The notes under the pieces are model-generated. The model worked only from the letters and a program-made list of their open reading frames with translations. It was not told where the DNA came from and ran no database searches. A stretch of 64,000 nt of DNA from Paenochrobactrum pullorum (lineage in GTDB: Bacteria; Pseudomonadota; Alphaproteobacteria; Rhizobiales; Rhizobiaceae), in the NCBI RefSeq assembly GCF_041929845.1, contig NZ_JBHEEH010000012.1, forward strand, positions 23,673 through 87,672. Reading direction: 5' to 3'. This document shows, piece after piece, positions 27,458 to 35,887 of this stretch; the stretch's first letter is position 1; every line of letters starts with the position of its first letter. The position numbers were made by a program, and so were the translations under genes.

Positions 27458-28387
27458 ATGGTAAACGGTTTCTTAAAATCATGTTTGGTTGCCGGTATAT
27501 TATCCGGTTGTGTGTCTTTCTCAATTGCATCAATGGCGGAGACGCTTTCTTTGGCGTCGGTGTCGGGTAGCAAGCAGCACAATATACCTCTCGAAACACA
27601 AACACCTGTGACGACGAAGCCAGCTGCTATCAGTCCGACCGGAGAGGGGCTTATCATGATTGACCCGACGAAGAAACCGGCAGAAAAGAACGATAAAAAG
27701 CCGGAGAATCTGGTTCGTAATCGGACCTTTATCTATCAGTTTTATCATCCTGATGAATTGGAGGGGGGAAACCCGTCACGTGAATTGGTGGTGCTTTTGC
27801 ATGGCTCGGGCGGCAATGAAGCAAGTCTCGTTCCCCTGGCGCGCCGTGTCTGGCCGCGCGCGGTCTTGCTCGGTGTTAGAGGACGTGTTTTGCAGGATGG
27901 CGGCACGCGCTGGTATCGTAAAATAACTGCCGTAAAGTTTGATGAAAAAGATGTGCAGCAGGAAGCTGATGCTTTTGTTATTTTTATAAGCAAGTTGGCA
28001 GAGAAAGAAAATCTTGATTTGCCGAATGCGACTTTTGTCGGCTATTCTAATGGTGCCAATTTGCTCGCTGCCACCATGTTTATGCATTCCGATCTGGTAC
28101 GTCGTGCGGTGTTGATGCGCTCAATGCCGGTGCTGGCACAAATGCCGAAAGCGGATCTGAGTAAAGTTCAGGTGCTGACGATTACCGGTGAGCAGGATAA
28201 ATTATATTCACCTTTTGCGCCGGCTTTATCCGATGCCTTACGCCGCAGTGATGCCAAACTGGATGCGGAAATGGTGGATGCAGGGCATATGCTCGGCTTG
28301 AAAGATCGCCAGATCATTAGGCAATGGTTGGCTTCTCTTGATGGCACGAACTTGACCGATGTGAAGGTCAGGCCAAAAAAACATTAA
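27458..28387 (+). CDS. Exported alpha/beta hydrolase (phospholipase/carboxylesterase type)
   Basis: Secreted serine esterase. The N terminus has a short hydrophobic signal (residues 6-26) with a lipobox-like LSGC at 15-18 and an alternative Sec cleavage after SMA, so it is a lipoprotein or periplasmic. The catalytic set looks complete: VVLLHGSGGNE oxyanion loop, FVGYSNGANLL with the nucleophile Ser, Asp in ITGEQDKLY and His in VDAGHMLG. Residues 28-80 are a low-complexity linker. Carboxylesterase/phospholipase family; substrate not predictable. Ends at a bidirectional terminator. Confidence 0.85.
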   Translation: MVNGFLKSCLVAGILSGCVSFSIASMAETLSLASVSGSKQHNIPLETQTPVTTKPAAISPTGEGLIMIDPTKKPAEKNDKKPENLVRNRTFIYQFYHPDELEGGNPSRELVVLLHGSGGNEASLVPLARRVWPRAVLLGVRGRVLQDGGTRWYRKITAVKFDEKDVQQEADAFVIFISKLAEKENLDLPNATFVGYSNGANLLAATMFMHSDLVRRAVLMRSMPVLAQMPKADLSKVQVLTITGEQDKLYSPFAPALSDALRRSDAKLDAEMVDAGHMLGLKDRQIIRQWLASLDGTNLTDVKVRPKKH

Positions 28388-28388
28388 G

Positions 28389-28420
28389 AAAAAAGCAGTG
28401 GTTTTAACCACTGCTTTTTT
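28389..28420. terminator. Bidirectional terminator
   Basis: AAAAAAGCAGTGG, six-base loop, CCACTGCTTTTTT. It is symmetric between the convergent esterase and WD40 genes. Confidence 0.9.
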
Positions 28421-28424
28421 AATT

Positions 28425-29399
28425 TCATGCGGTGATGTCGATCAAACCACAGTCACCATTTTCGGAGCCGTAGCTGAGGCGATGACCGGCCTTGTCCCAA
28501 CCCATTGATGAGACCGCACTTTTGCCGGGACGACGTAGCAGCACTTCTTTGTTGTCAGCAAAGCGCACGACCATGATCATGCCGTCCTGATAACCGATCG
28601 CGACAATATCTTCGCTTGGATGACAGCTTACCGATGTTACCATCGTATCGCCGCGCATGCCAAGTTCCAGCGGTGCTTTGCCCATCGGCCCGTCTTTGCT
28701 GGCAAAAGGCCAGACAATCGCGGCTGATGCGCCGGAGGTGGCGAGCCATTTGCCTTTGGCGCTCCAGGACCAGCTTTTGACCTTCGCCGGATAACCGGTC
28801 ATGCGCATATGGCGGTTATCTTCCAGACGCCAGCCATGCAGCGCATTTTCCTGCATGGACGTAACCAGAAAGCGGCCGTCGGGCGAGAAAGTTGCATCAA
28901 TATGGGCACCTTTCCAATCAAGATCGACAGGTTTTGCAGAGGTGCCTGTCCAGATCAGGTCGGCGCCATTGTAACGTGCAATAGCAATGCGCTGGCCCTT
29001 CGGGGCACAGGCGATGCCTTCCACACTGCGTTCCTGCGCCAATTCCTGTAATTTGCCGTCGGAACCGAGCACCCATGCAATACGGCCTGAACCAAATGCC
29101 ACCATCCCATGCGGACCGCTGGCAATAGTGGTGATCCATTTGCGGGATTGATGAGCAATTTCACGGACTTTGCCGGACGCCTCAATGCGGCAGACGCGGC
29201 CATCCTCACCACCGGTAAGGATGCTTTTACCGTCAAAGCTTAGAACAGCGCAGAGGATACCATCATGCGCGGTTACTTTTTGATGGCCGTTATCTTGCCA
29301 ATTTACGGTACCGTCGGCCATGACAAAAAACGGGATGTCATTGACGAAGCAGCTAAAAAGGCAATGGCCTTCGAGATCAAAAGGAGCAAGTGTTGGCAT
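28425..29399 (-). CDS. WD40-repeat protein
   Basis: 324-residue cytoplasmic beta-propeller with recurring blade ends such as LSFDGKSILTGGEDGRVCRI, FSPDGRFLVTSM, WSAKGKWLATSG and DIVAIGYQDGMIMVV (about seven blades). No signal peptide. It begins three bases after the stop of the COG0523 GTPase, so the two are translationally coupled, and a role with that metallochaperone (scaffold or client) is likely. Probably zinc-regulated through the upstream Zur-like site. Its biochemical role is unknown. Confidence 0.85.
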   Translation of the reverse strand: MPTLAPFDLEGHCLFSCFVNDIPFFVMADGTVNWQDNGHQKVTAHDGILCAVLSFDGKSILTGGEDGRVCRIEASGKVREIAHQSRKWITTIASGPHGMVAFGSGRIAWVLGSDGKLQELAQERSVEGIACAPKGQRIAIARYNGADLIWTGTSAKPVDLDWKGAHIDATFSPDGRFLVTSMQENALHGWRLEDNRHMRMTGYPAKVKSWSWSAKGKWLATSGASAAIVWPFASKDGPMGKAPLELGMRGDTMVTSVSCHPSEDIVAIGYQDGMIMVVRFADNKEVLLRRPGKSAVSSMGWDKAGHRLSYGSENGDCGLIDITA

Positions 29400-29402
29400 G
29401 GC

Positions 29403-30545
29403 TTATTTACAGGCCTCGAAACCGGATTTGAGCGCTTGCTTGTCAAGATCGCGTCCGATGAATACAAGGCGGCTTTCCCGCTTTTCATCATCTTTCCAAG
29501 GGCGCTGGTGATCGCCTTCGATAATCATATGGACGCCTTGAATGACATAACGGTCATTGTCGTTTTTAAAGGCCATAATACCTTTGAGACGCAGAATATT
29601 GGGGCCTTGGGTCTGGGTAATATCCTGAATCCAGCTGAAGAATTTTTCCGGATCCAACTCGCCGGTACGCAGCGAGATGGATGTCACCGTCACATCATGA
29701 ATGTCGGATGCTTTGCCCTGAGCATGATCATGTTCATGATCGTGCTCGTGATGATGGTGATCGTGGTCGCAATCAGGGCCACAGCTGTGGTCGTGATTAT
29801 GATGGTGGTGGTGATGGTCGTGCCCGTGATCGTGATCACAATCAGGCCCACAAACATGATCAGGATGATCGTGATCGAGGAAATGTGGATCATTATCCAG
29901 TGCGCGCTGCAAATCAAAAGCGCCGCGATTCAGCACACGGTCAAGCGCGATATTGGCGCGCTCCGTGCGATGGATGGTGGCATGCGGATTGATGGCGCGC
30001 ACGGTTGTTTCAATCTTGGCCAGATCATCTTCACTGACGAGATCGGTTTTGTTGAGCAGAACCACATCGGCAAAGGCGATCTGGTCTTCTGCTTCGCGGC
30101 TGTCTTTCAGGCGCAGCGGTAAATGCTTGGCATCAACGAGCGCAACGACAGCATCAAGGCTGGTTTTGGCACGCACATCGTCATCCATGAAGAATGTTTG
30201 TGCAACCGGCACCGGATCAGCAAGACCGGTGGTTTCAACGATAATGGCATCAAAGCGACCCGGGCGACGCATCAAGCCTTCCACCACGCGGATAAGATCG
30301 CCGCGCACAGTGCAGCAAATGCAGCCATTGTTCATTTCATAAATCTCTTCGTCGGATTCGACGATCAGATCATTATCAATCCCGATTTCACCAAATTCAT
30401 TGACCACAACCGCATAACGCTTGCCGTGGGCTTCGGTGAGGATACGGTTGAGGAGCGTGGTTTTGCCTGAGCCTAAATATCCGGTAAGAACGGTAACAGG
30501 GATACGGTTCGGCGTGGTAGCCGTTTCAGTTTGCTCTTGGCTCAT
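29403..30545 (-). CDS. COG0523 (CobW/P47K-type) GTPase, probable zinc metallochaperone
   Basis: G3E-family GTPase. Walker A GYLGSGKTTLLN near residue 22, the metal-binding CxCC motif NNGCICCTVRGDL (about 74-86), ETTGLADP, and NKTD for guanine specificity. Between the GTPase and the C-terminal CobW_C domain is a His/Asp-rich stretch (about 215-285) with runs of His and two CGPDCDHDH motifs, a strong zinc-buffering signature. ATG 30545 follows GAGAGG. The Zur-like operator lies 64 bp upstream. Zinc transfer to client proteins under zinc shortage is inferred from the family. Confidence 0.92.
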   Translation of the reverse strand: MSQEQTETATTPNRIPVTVLTGYLGSGKTTLLNRILTEAHGKRYAVVVNEFGEIGIDNDLIVESDEEIYEMNNGCICCTVRGDLIRVVEGLMRRPGRFDAIIVETTGLADPVPVAQTFFMDDDVRAKTSLDAVVALVDAKHLPLRLKDSREAEDQIAFADVVLLNKTDLVSEDDLAKIETTVRAINPHATIHRTERANIALDRVLNRGAFDLQRALDNDPHFLDHDHPDHVCGPDCDHDHGHDHHHHHHNHDHSCGPDCDHDHHHHEHDHEHDHAQGKASDIHDVTVTSISLRTGELDPEKFFSWIQDITQTQGPNILRLKGIMAFKNDNDRYVIQGVHMIIEGDHQRPWKDDEKRESRLVFIGRDLDKQALKSGFEACK

Positions 30546-30608
30546 AATGATCGCCTCTCAATTTGGATGCGGATTTAATCAGAAGACGGATATAGGGAAT
30601 CGATCCGT

Positions 30609-30631
30609 GAAATGCTATACTATTACATAGA
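30609..30631. promoter_or_regulatory. Zur-like operator upstream of the COG0523 GTPase
   Basis: A dyad with arms ATGCTATA and TATTACAT around a central C, flanked by GAA and AGA, closely matches the published proteobacterial Zur box (ATGTTATA-n-TATAACAT). It lies 64-86 bp upstream of the GTPase start, where a repressor would block transcription. No zur gene is in the window. Confidence 0.65.
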
Positions 30632-30653
30632 CACTTATGCACATTATGATGGC

Positions 30654-31445
30654 TTATTTTAAGTCTTCACAATCAAAACGGCTGATATCCTCCAGTAATT
30701 CGCTTAAACCTTTGACTGCATGGGCAATGAGTTTTTCACCGGCTTGGGCGTTGGCTGCTTTGGCATTGCCGGCCACACCTTGCGCGTTGAGATCGCTCAT
30801 TTTCCAGCCGAAAGCATGCGGGCCATAGGCACGAAGATGTTTGAAGTTTTGAATAAATTCGGCCTGACGATTGCCGAAATCTTCAGCTTTGTTCATGTCC
30901 ACAAGATCAGGACGGAGCGCCAGCATCACCGAGGTTTCAATAAAGCCGCCATGAATGTCGAGCGATTTTTCCTGTTGACTGATGAGCCCTTCAGGCACGC
31001 CAAAGCGTGTCCAGCTGGTGGCGACCACCAACATATTGTGACGCACCCGCAATTCGGTGGCGACAATGGTGAGGAGGGGGGAATTGCCGCCATGCGCGTT
31101 GATGAGCATTAATTTATGGATGCCTTGGGCATGTAAATATGCGCCAATGCTGATCCATTGATTGACCGCTTCATCAAAGGAAAGTGTTTTGCTGCCTGCA
31201 ACATCCATATGTTCAATCGAATATCCCACCGGTTGCGCGGGAAGAAATTCAATGTCGAGTTTGCCGGAGATGGCTTGTTTCAAACGATCGGCAATGCCTT
31301 GTGCAATGATGGTGTCCGTTTCAAACGGCAGGTGGCTTCCGTGTTGTTCATGCGCACCGAGTGGCAGAACGGCAATCTTTTGTGGTGTCGTAGTTTCAGA
31401 GGCAGCAGAGATCACTTTTACATTTCCGTTTGATTGCTTATACAC
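30654..31445 (-). CDS. Creatininase-family amidohydrolase
   Basis: Metal-dependent hydrolase of the creatininase fold; members act on creatinine, formamides or cyclic amides. VLPLGAHEQHGSHLPFETD (about 27-45) has the metal-binding Glu/His residues, and LMLINAHGGNSPLL carries the second site; FIETSVMLAL is also conserved. 263 residues. The frame opens with GTG at 31445 without a good ribosome binding site, and a GTG at residue 11 is an alternative. It is divergent from a LacI-type regulator gene. Confidence 0.85.
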   Translation of the reverse strand: MYKQSNGNVKVISAASETTTPQKIAVLPLGAHEQHGSHLPFETDTIIAQGIADRLKQAISGKLDIEFLPAQPVGYSIEHMDVAGSKTLSFDEAVNQWISIGAYLHAQGIHKLMLINAHGGNSPLLTIVATELRVRHNMLVVATSWTRFGVPEGLISQQEKSLDIHGGFIETSVMLALRPDLVDMNKAEDFGNRQAEFIQNFKHLRAYGPHAFGWKMSDLNAQGVAGNAKAANAQAGEKLIAHAVKGLSELLEDISRFDCEDLK

Positions 31446-31631
31446 TTTATAGTCGCAACAGCATAATTCATATCATTCCATATTGATCTCCTTATCAGAC
31501 CAATTTACTAAACTTTATGATATAGCGCATATTTATGTTTGTGTTGTGCCAAAGCAATATGCGGCATTATCCTGCCGGAGGCGGATTGCAGCCTGAATAA
31601 TCAGGTCAACGGGGGTTAGACAGGAGGCGTC

Positions 31632-32651
31632 GTGGCTCAAAAAATAAAACTATCCACAATTGCTGATGCATTGGGTGTTTCCACTGCGACTGTTTCACTG
31701 GCTTTGCGTGACAGCCCCTTGGTGGCTGACCAGACCCGCGAGAAGATTAAAGAGCATGCGCGCGAGATCGGTTATATTTACAACCGGCGCGCCGCCAGTC
31801 TGCGCACTTCGCGCTCCGGCATTGTCGGGGTGGTGGTGCATGACATTATGAACCCGTTTTTTGCCGAGATTTTGCGCTCGATTGAAACCGAGCTTGACCG
31901 TTCACGCCAAACTTTCATCCTTTCCAATCATTATGACCAGTTGGAAAAGCAGCGCACATTCATCGACACTTTATTACAGCTCGGTGCGGATGGGGTGATT
32001 ATGTCACCGGCAATTGGCACACCGGCTGAAGATATTCAGCTCGCTGAAGATAATGGTCTGCCGATTGTGTTAATTGCGCGTAGTGTTGACGGTGTTGATG
32101 CACCGGTTTTCCGTGGTGATGATGCTTATGGTATGAGCCTTGCCACTAACCACTTGATTTCACTTGGCCACAAGAAAATCGCGATGGTGGGCGGCACCGA
32201 CCAGACATCGACCGGCCGTGACCGTTATCACGGATATGTCATGGCGATGGAAAAGGCAGGTTTGGAGGTCAAACCAGAATGGCGCATTCAGGGGCCGCGC
32301 ACCAAGCAAGGCGGCTTTGAAGTAGCACCGCAATTTCTGGCGTTAAAAGACAAGCCGACTGCGGCTGTTTGCTGGAATGATTTGACCGCTATCGGTTTGA
32401 TGAATGGTATTGCGCGCGCGGGTCTTGTGCCGGGCGAAGATATTTCGGTTACCGGTTACGATGATCTGGAAGAGGCGGCGATTGCCACCCCTGCTTTGAC
32501 GACTGTCTGGAACGGTCAGCGTGAAGTGGGGCGCCGAGCCGCTCGTGCCTTGCTTGATCAGCTCAATGGTGTGCCAGTGCCGGTTCCGCAAGAATTGATC
32601 CATCCGGAGCTGCATATTCGTCAATCCACGACGAAACCGAAGAAAAGCTGA
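31632..32651 (+). CDS. LacI-family transcriptional regulator
   Basis: N-terminal helix-turn-helix (IKLSTIADALGVSTATVSLAL, about 5-24) and hinge region with NRRAASLRTSRSG are followed by a periplasmic-binding-protein-like sensor domain (about 62-330) ending with the VTGYDDLEEA and TTVWNGQREVG blocks. Start is GTG at 31632, six bases after CAGGAGG. It lies 27 bp upstream of the 2-hydroxyacid dehydrogenase and divergent from the creatininase-family gene. The likely targets are these neighbours; the effector is unknown. Confidence 0.93.
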   Translation: MAQKIKLSTIADALGVSTATVSLALRDSPLVADQTREKIKEHAREIGYIYNRRAASLRTSRSGIVGVVVHDIMNPFFAEILRSIETELDRSRQTFILSNHYDQLEKQRTFIDTLLQLGADGVIMSPAIGTPAEDIQLAEDNGLPIVLIARSVDGVDAPVFRGDDAYGMSLATNHLISLGHKKIAMVGGTDQTSTGRDRYHGYVMAMEKAGLEVKPEWRIQGPRTKQGGFEVAPQFLALKDKPTAAVCWNDLTAIGLMNGIARAGLVPGEDISVTGYDDLEEAAIATPALTTVWNGQREVGRRAARALLDQLNGVPVPVPQELIHPELHIRQSTTKPKKS

Positions 32652-32678
32652 TATCATTATAAATCAAGGGATGCGGTT

Positions 32679-33650
32679 ATGGAACAGAAACAAACAATTC
32701 TGGTTTTGGGCAAGTTTAACACAACAGTGTTGGAAAGATTAAAACCCGAATTTGATCTCATCCATTTGATTGACGGGGATGGCAGCAAACTTGAAGCGGA
32801 TAGACTGCCCGCGATTAAAGCTGTCATTAATAGTATCGGGGTCAGATTTTCTAATAGCTTGATGGATCAACTGCCGAATTTGGAAATCATTGGTAATTTT
32901 GGCGTTGGCTATGATGGTATTGATGCCAAATATGCGGCGCAAAAAAATATTATGGTGACCAATACGCCGGATGTCTTGACCGAAGAAGTGGCGGATACCG
33001 CTGTTGGCTTGCTCATCAATACTGTGCGTGAATTGCCGCGCGCGCAGAATCATCTATTGCAGGGTAAATGGAAACAAAGCGGTTATCCGCTTTCCAAACT
33101 CTCATTGCGTGAGCGCAAAGTCGGTATTTTTGGCCTTGGACGGATTGGCAAAGCAATTGCACGTCGATTGGAAGCTTTTGATTTATCAATTTCATATCAC
33201 AATCGCAGCAAAGCTTCGGATGTATCCTACACCTATTATCCAAGTCTGATTGAGCTTGCCAAAGCGGTGGATACGCTGATTTTAGTGGCGCCGGCCAGTG
33301 CAGAAACCACTCATGCTGTCAATAAAGATGTGTTGGAAGCTTTGGGTAAAAACGGTGTATTGATTAATGTCGGGCGCGGTTCGCTGGTGGATGAAAAAGC
33401 GCTCATTAAAGCACTTCAGGACGGGGTGATTGCAGCTGCCGGACTTGATGTATTTGAAAAAGAACCGCATGTGCCGGAAGAATTGATGCAAATGGACAAT
33501 GTCGTATTGCTGCCGCATGTTGCTTCAGCATCGGAACTAACTCGACTGAATATGAGCAAACTGGTGATTGATAATCTGCTTGGCTGGTTTGGTTCGGGCG
33601 AGGTGGTGACACCCGTCTTTGAAACTCAAACAGTGACCCGTAAATACTAA
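32679..33650 (+). CDS. D-isomer-specific 2-hydroxyacid dehydrogenase
   Basis: NAD(P)-dependent dehydrogenase; relatives reduce glyoxylate, hydroxypyruvate or other 2-ketoacids. Rossmann motif VGIFGLGRIGKAIARRL (about 147-163), catalytic Arg in INVGRGSL, Glu in GLDVFEKEPHVPEE, and His in LLPHVASA are all present. 323 residues, full length. AAGGGATG precedes ATG 32679. Co-directional with, and 27 bp after, the LacI regulator. Confidence 0.92.
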   Translation: MEQKQTILVLGKFNTTVLERLKPEFDLIHLIDGDGSKLEADRLPAIKAVINSIGVRFSNSLMDQLPNLEIIGNFGVGYDGIDAKYAAQKNIMVTNTPDVLTEEVADTAVGLLINTVRELPRAQNHLLQGKWKQSGYPLSKLSLRERKVGIFGLGRIGKAIARRLEAFDLSISYHNRSKASDVSYTYYPSLIELAKAVDTLILVAPASAETTHAVNKDVLEALGKNGVLINVGRGSLVDEKALIKALQDGVIAAAGLDVFEKEPHVPEELMQMDNVVLLPHVASASELTRLNMSKLVIDNLLGWFGSGEVVTPVFETQTVTRKY

Positions 33651-33656
33651 TTCAAA

Positions 33657-33693
33657 AAAACCCCGCATAGAGTATTCAATGCGGGGTTTTTTT
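33657..33693 (+). terminator. Terminator after the 2-hydroxyacid dehydrogenase
   Basis: Stem ACCCCGCAT/ATGCGGGGT with A-run before and seven T after; convergent with the next gene, so probably acts on both strands. Confidence 0.9.
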
Positions 33694-33714
33694 AAATGAC
33701 GAATTTAATAGCAA

Positions 33715-34476
33715 TCAGCTGCGTTTTTGATGATGGGCGCGCACAGCATCACCAAAAGCTTCAAAAATTTGGCGCGAGGGCGCATCGGTCTTTGCCCAAT
33801 ATTCAGGATGCCACTGTGTGCCGATGGCAAAACTTTTGGCATTTTTCACGGAAACCGCTTCAATGGTGCCGTCTTCGGCCATTGCTTCGACAGTCAGGCT
33901 CGGTGCCAAAGTGTCGATTGCCTGACGATGCAGGGAGTTTACCGTAATTGTTTCCGCATTGATAATGGTTGCAAGGCACGAATTGGCTTCAATTGTCACC
34001 GGATGCGCAAGACCATAAAGCTCATCACGAACTTCGGTGGTCGGTGCGCGATGATCTTTACGGCCTTCGATTTCTTGAACCTCGTTGGATAATGAACCGC
34101 CCAACGCCACATTGAGCTCTTGTAATCCGCGACAAATGGCTAAAAGCGGCACGCCTTTTTCAATCGCTTTGCGGATCAGCGGCAGTGTTGTGGCATCACG
34201 TGCTTGATCAAAAGGTTCATAAGCCTGGCTCGCCTCAGCGCCATAATGGTCGGGGTAAATATTCGAGGCTGAACCGGAAAGAAGCACACCGTCTACGGCT
34301 TCCAAAATCGTCTCAATGCTGATTGCAGCGCCCAGAGCCGGAATCATGATCGGGGTAAGGCCGGCAACTTCAGCAGCAGCAATCAGATATTGCTCAGAAA
34401 TAGCATGCCAGCTGACATTGTCGATTGTTTTGAGGTCTGATGGAATAGCAACAAGCGGACGCTTTATGTCGGACAT
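33715..34476 (-). CDS. Gamma-glutamyl-gamma-aminobutyrate hydrolase-family protein
   Basis: Class I glutamine-amidotransferase-like hydrolase (PuuD/peptidase C26 type). LLAICRGLQELNVALGG holds the nucleophile Cys (near residue 115) and GTQWHPEYW the His-x-Glu pair. 253 residues, usual length. PuuD frees GABA from gamma-Glu-GABA in putrescine catabolism, but no other puu gene is nearby, so the substrate is open. ATG 34476 follows AGGG. Confidence 0.87.
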   Translation of the reverse strand: MSDIKRPLVAIPSDLKTIDNVSWHAISEQYLIAAAEVAGLTPIMIPALGAAISIETILEAVDGVLLSGSASNIYPDHYGAEASQAYEPFDQARDATTLPLIRKAIEKGVPLLAICRGLQELNVALGGSLSNEVQEIEGRKDHRAPTTEVRDELYGLAHPVTIEANSCLATIINAETITVNSLHRQAIDTLAPSLTVEAMAEDGTIEAVSVKNAKSFAIGTQWHPEYWAKTDAPSRQIFEAFGDAVRAHHQKRS

Positions 34477-34826
34477 AGAATAACCCTGTTATAAAAAATA
34501 ATTATTACTGCCTTATATAAAGGACAGAATTGCGATTTGTGCAGTCCGTTTTGATAGGTAGGAAGAATATAGATATTGTGCGGAGATTTCTCAATTGCCG
34601 ATCCAGATGCAATGAGGGGGTATAAATATTTTTTGTTCAAACAGAAGATGTGCCAATGTCGTTCATCTGTTCAATTTAGGGCAAAAATTGTGCATAAAAC
34701 ATGCTTTTATGGGGGAAAGCCAGATTATGTGCCTGATTGGATAAAAGTTTTGGCAAATAGTCTTGTAGGTGGTTTTGAAAGTATATTATGACCAATGGGT
34801 AAAAAGATTTTAAATTGAGGGGAAGT
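34477..34826. other. Intergenic region between divergent PuuD-like and SDR genes
   Basis: No gene is supported; short frames here lack conserved sequence. It should hold the two divergent promoters. A possible weak plus-strand promoter is TTGATA (about 34551) and TATTGT 17 bp later. No clear dyad was seen. Confidence 0.5.
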
Positions 34827-35570
34827 ATGACGGGCAGGGAGCTATTTTCCGTCAAGGATAAAGTCATTGTTGTAACCGGCGGATCATCGGGCATCGGGCA
34901 GCGGATTGTTTCAGTTCTTGCAGAGCATGGTGCGCAAGTTGTTTGTGTCGGTTTTACCCAACATGAGCCACAAGTTCATTCTGATCGCGTTTATTATATA
35001 AACGCCGATGTCACAAACCACGTAGAAATTGTGAGCATTTTTGACAGGGCAGAAGCCAAATTCGGTGCGGTTGATGTCGTTTTCAATAATGCCGGTGTTG
35101 CCCATCAAGCGCGGGCACTCGATACTGATTATGAAATGCTGGAGCATATATTCAGCGTCAATGTGGCCGGTGCATTCATGGTTGCACAAACCGCTGCCAA
35201 GCGGATGATTGCGGCCAAAAAAGCTGGATCGATCATCAATACAACCAGTATTTTGGCAGAACGCGTGCAAAAAGGAGCCGCGGCTTATTCAATGTCAAAG
35301 GCGGCGATTTCGCAGATGACGCGGGCATTGGCGGTGGAATGGGCGCAAAACTCCATCCGTGTCAATGCTATTGCGCCGGGTTGGTTTCCCACGGGCATTA
35401 ATTCGGAACTATTGGAAGGCCCGGCTGCAGGTTTTTTAAAAGCACAAAATCCGATGCGGCGTCTTGGCGATTTATGCGATCTTGACGGTGCGGTTTTGAT
35501 GCTTGCATCCGATGCCAGTGCGTATATGACCGGAACGATTGTGACTATTGATGGCGGACACCATTTATAA
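34827..35570 (+). CDS. Classical short-chain dehydrogenase/reductase
   Basis: NAD(P)-dependent oxidoreductase with cofactor motif VTGGSSGIGQRI (about 18-29), VVFNNAGVAH, the catalytic Ser (NTTSIL), the Tyr-x3-Lys pair in AAYSMSKAAI and the C-terminal TGTIVTIDGGHHL block. 247 residues from ATG 34827, which follows GAGGGGAAGT; a TTG four codons earlier lies in front of that ribosome binding site. FabG/gluconate-5-dehydrogenase-like; the substrate cannot be read. Stands alone. Confidence 0.9.
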   Translation: MTGRELFSVKDKVIVVTGGSSGIGQRIVSVLAEHGAQVVCVGFTQHEPQVHSDRVYYINADVTNHVEIVSIFDRAEAKFGAVDVVFNNAGVAHQARALDTDYEMLEHIFSVNVAGAFMVAQTAAKRMIAAKKAGSIINTTSILAERVQKGAAAYSMSKAAISQMTRALAVEWAQNSIRVNAIAPGWFPTGINSELLEGPAAGFLKAQNPMRRLGDLCDLDGAVLMLASDASAYMTGTIVTIDGGHHL

Positions 35571-35887
35571 GTGAAAACTGACAGTTTAATGCATTGATCA
35601 GACGTGCCAAAATTTACATAAAAACAGAGTTCAGTTTAAATCTGCATAAAATATATATATTTTAATTTTCTTAGTATGACAGTCCATACATGATCTGAAT
35701 GTGCAGTCTTAAGACTTATTTTTCTTAATGATGATTATAATAATAAAAACAATACTTGAGGTATATTGTTTTTATTGCTTTTTAGGTTGTAACTATTAAT
35801 GCGCTACAACTATTGAGTTTGATATTGGAAATCATTTTTTAATGGATTCTCTGTATTGTGCGGCAGTTAAGGGGAATTAGGCAGAAA
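35571..35887. other. AT-rich intergenic region upstream of the GGDEF-EAL gene
   Basis: No gene is supported. It holds three dyads: a perfect 12-bp palindrome AGTCTTAAGACT (35705-35716), a perfect 13-bp stem-loop (35742-35776), and arms GTTGTA/TACAAC (35786-35810). The stem-loop is followed by a T-run. Whether these end the SDR transcript or control the next gene is not clear. Confidence 0.6.
35742..35783 (+). terminator. Stem-loop with T tail, possible SDR terminator
   Basis: Perfect arms AATAAAAACAATA and TATTGTTTTTATT with a nine-base loop, then GCTTTTT. The stem is AT-rich and lies about 170 bp after the SDR stop, so it may be a terminator or a regulatory hairpin. Confidence 0.5.

Noticed and set aside
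29265..30122. 285-codon plus-strand frame
   Set aside because: Antisense to the WD40 and COG0523 genes; its Met/Val/Ile repeats mirror the His/Asp codons of the metal-binding loop.
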